Positions 5,707 to 6,534 of a DNA stretch of 6,534 bases are shown here, piece by piece. Under the pieces are notes generated by a model. It had not been told where the DNA came from, did no database searches, and saw only the letters and a program-made list of their open reading frames with translations. Source of the stretch: Bacteroidales bacterium UBA4347 (GTDB lineage Bacteria > Bacteroidota > Bacteroidia > Bacteroidales > P3); NCBI GenBank assembly GCA_002394185.1, contig DGTB01000166.1:1-6534 (forward strand), written 5' to 3'. Both the position numbers and the translations under genes were made by a program. Position 1 is the first letter of the stretch; every line of letters starts with the position of its first letter.

Positions 5707-5721
5707 CAACCCCGCCGGTTG
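5707..5721. other. Small hairpin after the 224-residue gene
   Basis: CAACC (5707-5711) pairs with GGTTG (5717-5721) around five bases, 15 bases beyond the stop of the 224-residue gene on the minus strand. On that strand it is followed by seven A and then TTTTG, which is the -33 box of the next promoter, so it lacks the T-run of a standard terminator. It may slow or end transcription before the tRNA promoter, but five pairs are weak evidence. Confidence 0.25.
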
Positions 5722-5735
5722 ATATCTTTTGCCCC

Positions 5736-6410
5736 TTATTCGTTATCTGCCTGAAAACGAAAGCCTAAACGCTTGCCGGTGACCAATGATTTTTTATCAA
5801 AATTGGTCCTCATCTCACCCACAGAAACGAGCTTCACCTCGTCGTACGGAGGGGTCAAAAGATCAAAATTGGTGGTATACTCGATGGCCGATTCGATGAT
5901 GCCCTGCACACTCTCCGGAGTGACCGTCGAGGTGTTGAAATTGGTGTAGAGCATGCCCAGCTCGCGCTTGCCCTCGATGAAATAGTGGCGCTCGTTGTTG
6001 ACAAAGACGCGGCCGATCATGTATCCCAGGTCGTTGTCGCGCTGGTAGGCGAAACTGTCGGCCAGGAAGTTGTAGATGTGGATGACTCCGCAGTAGGAGC
6101 GCTGCGGGTCCTCACGCACATAGGGGGTCTTCATCACCTGGTGGTCGCGCGAGAACTCGAAGACATTGGTGTGCATCATGAAGAGCAGTATGTCGCCGGC
6201 GAACTTCACCTCGAACTCGAAATCGCCGCGGTCGGTGAACTCGAAGGCCACCTGGCGGCCCTCCTCGCGGCAGCGCGTACGGAAAAGCTCGATGAGCTCG
6301 CGAGTCTCGCGACGGAAGAGCTCGAAGGTCTCCTTCGTGGCCTGGTAAACGTTCTGTTTCAGCTCGCTTTTCTTGAAAACGAGGTCTTTCAAAGTATCTT
6401 TCAGTTCCAT
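5736..6410 (-). CDS. Conserved-looking cytoplasmic protein of unknown function
   Basis: This 224-residue protein has the composition and codon use of a real gene, but I cannot assign a function. Residues 1-50 are predicted helical and highly charged (MELKDTLKDLVFKKSELKQN onward), suggesting a coiled coil or helical hairpin. Residues 52-160 alternate in a beta-rich pattern: VAFEFTDRGDFEFEVKFAGD (54-73), then LLFMMHTNVFEF, then a Tyr/Phe-rich block with YCGVIHIYNFLADSFAYQR (106-124) and GYMIGRVFVNNERHYFIEGK (129-148). A helix (about 165-181) and a short beta C-terminus follow. There is no signal peptide, membrane segment or familiar catalytic motif. The ATG at 6410 is the first start in frame with a plausible protein. 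It is the gene upstream of the tRNA-Glu-rpsT unit on the same strand, but that unit has its own promoter. The 124 bases upstream of it are AT-rich, with no convincing promoter. Confidence 0.75.
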   Translation of the reverse strand: MELKDTLKDLVFKKSELKQNVYQATKETFELFRRETRELIELFRTRCREEGRQVAFEFTDRGDFEFEVKFAGDILLFMMHTNVFEFSRDHQVMKTPYVREDPQRSYCGVIHIYNFLADSFAYQRDNDLGYMIGRVFVNNERHYFIEGKRELGMLYTNFNTSTVTPESVQGIIESAIEYTTNFDLLTPPYDEVKLVSVGEMRTNFDKKSLVTGKRLGFRFQADNE

Positions 6411-6534
6411 GTCATTCTATTATAACAACCATCCATAACGCCGGAAAAAGAAAAATATTATGCCACCCCGGCAAAACTTTTATCAACCCCCACCCAAAAC
6501 CCGTCCGAGAGGTATCCGATACGGCCGTTCTTAT

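Noticed and set aside
6440..6498. Promoter or hairpin upstream of the 224-residue gene (GCCGG/CCGGC with a 23-base loop; AAGTTTTG at 6479-6472 on the minus strand)
   Set aside because: The -7-like box has a mismatch and the nearest TTTG is only 15 bases away; the stem is five pairs with a large loop. Not strong enough to call.

Overview
The window looks like ordinary chromosome from a member of the Bacteroidota, most likely order Bacteroidales. The basis is convergent. Three gene starts carry promoters of the Bacteroidota type (TTTG, a spacer of about 20 bases, then TAnnTTTG). The start codons sit behind A-rich stretches rather than Shine-Dalgarno sequences. The tRNA gene does not encode its CCA end. 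The L13, S20, RmuC and DUF4954-like proteins resemble those of Bacteroidales. Coding regions are GC-rich and intergenic regions are very AT-rich. I see no mobile element, CRISPR array, integrase or phage gene.

Layout from left to right. (1) On the minus strand, the first codons of rpsI (S9, cut by the window edge) follow rplM (L13). rplM is read from a strong promoter at about 708-739 through a leader of about 195 nt that contains clear hairpins. (2) Divergent from rplM, on the plus strand, is rmuC, a membrane-anchored coiled-coil protein with a nuclease-fold domain. (3) Next on the plus strand is a two-gene unit with its own promoter: nagB (glucosamine-6-phosphate deaminase) and, 9 bases later, a 599-residue protein with left-handed beta-helix character (DUF4954-like, function unknown). 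It ends at a hairpin terminator shared with the convergent unit. (4) On the minus strand, a promoter near 5668-5698 drives tRNA-Glu(UUC) and rpsT (S20). (5) Further right on the minus strand is a conserved-looking 224-residue cytoplasmic protein that I cannot assign.

How the genes fit together: rplM-rpsI and tRNA-Glu-rpsT are translation units, and their two promoters are nearly identical around the -7 box. nagB removes the amino group from glucosamine-6-phosphate and so sends amino sugars into glycolysis. Its tightly coupled DUF4954-like partner probably works in the same nucleotide-sugar or amino-sugar area, but that is inference.

The main anomalies lie in unit (4). rpsT reads as S20 only if one extra base near 5454-5455 is skipped, and the tRNA-Glu 5' acceptor strand fails to pair with its 3' strand at three consecutive positions. 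Two lesions within 175 bases suggest either a local sequence or assembly error or a decaying copy. I see no convincing new biological system. The next most interesting items are the structured rplM leader, the perfect inverted repeat inside the nagB promoter, and the nagB-DUF4954 pairing.
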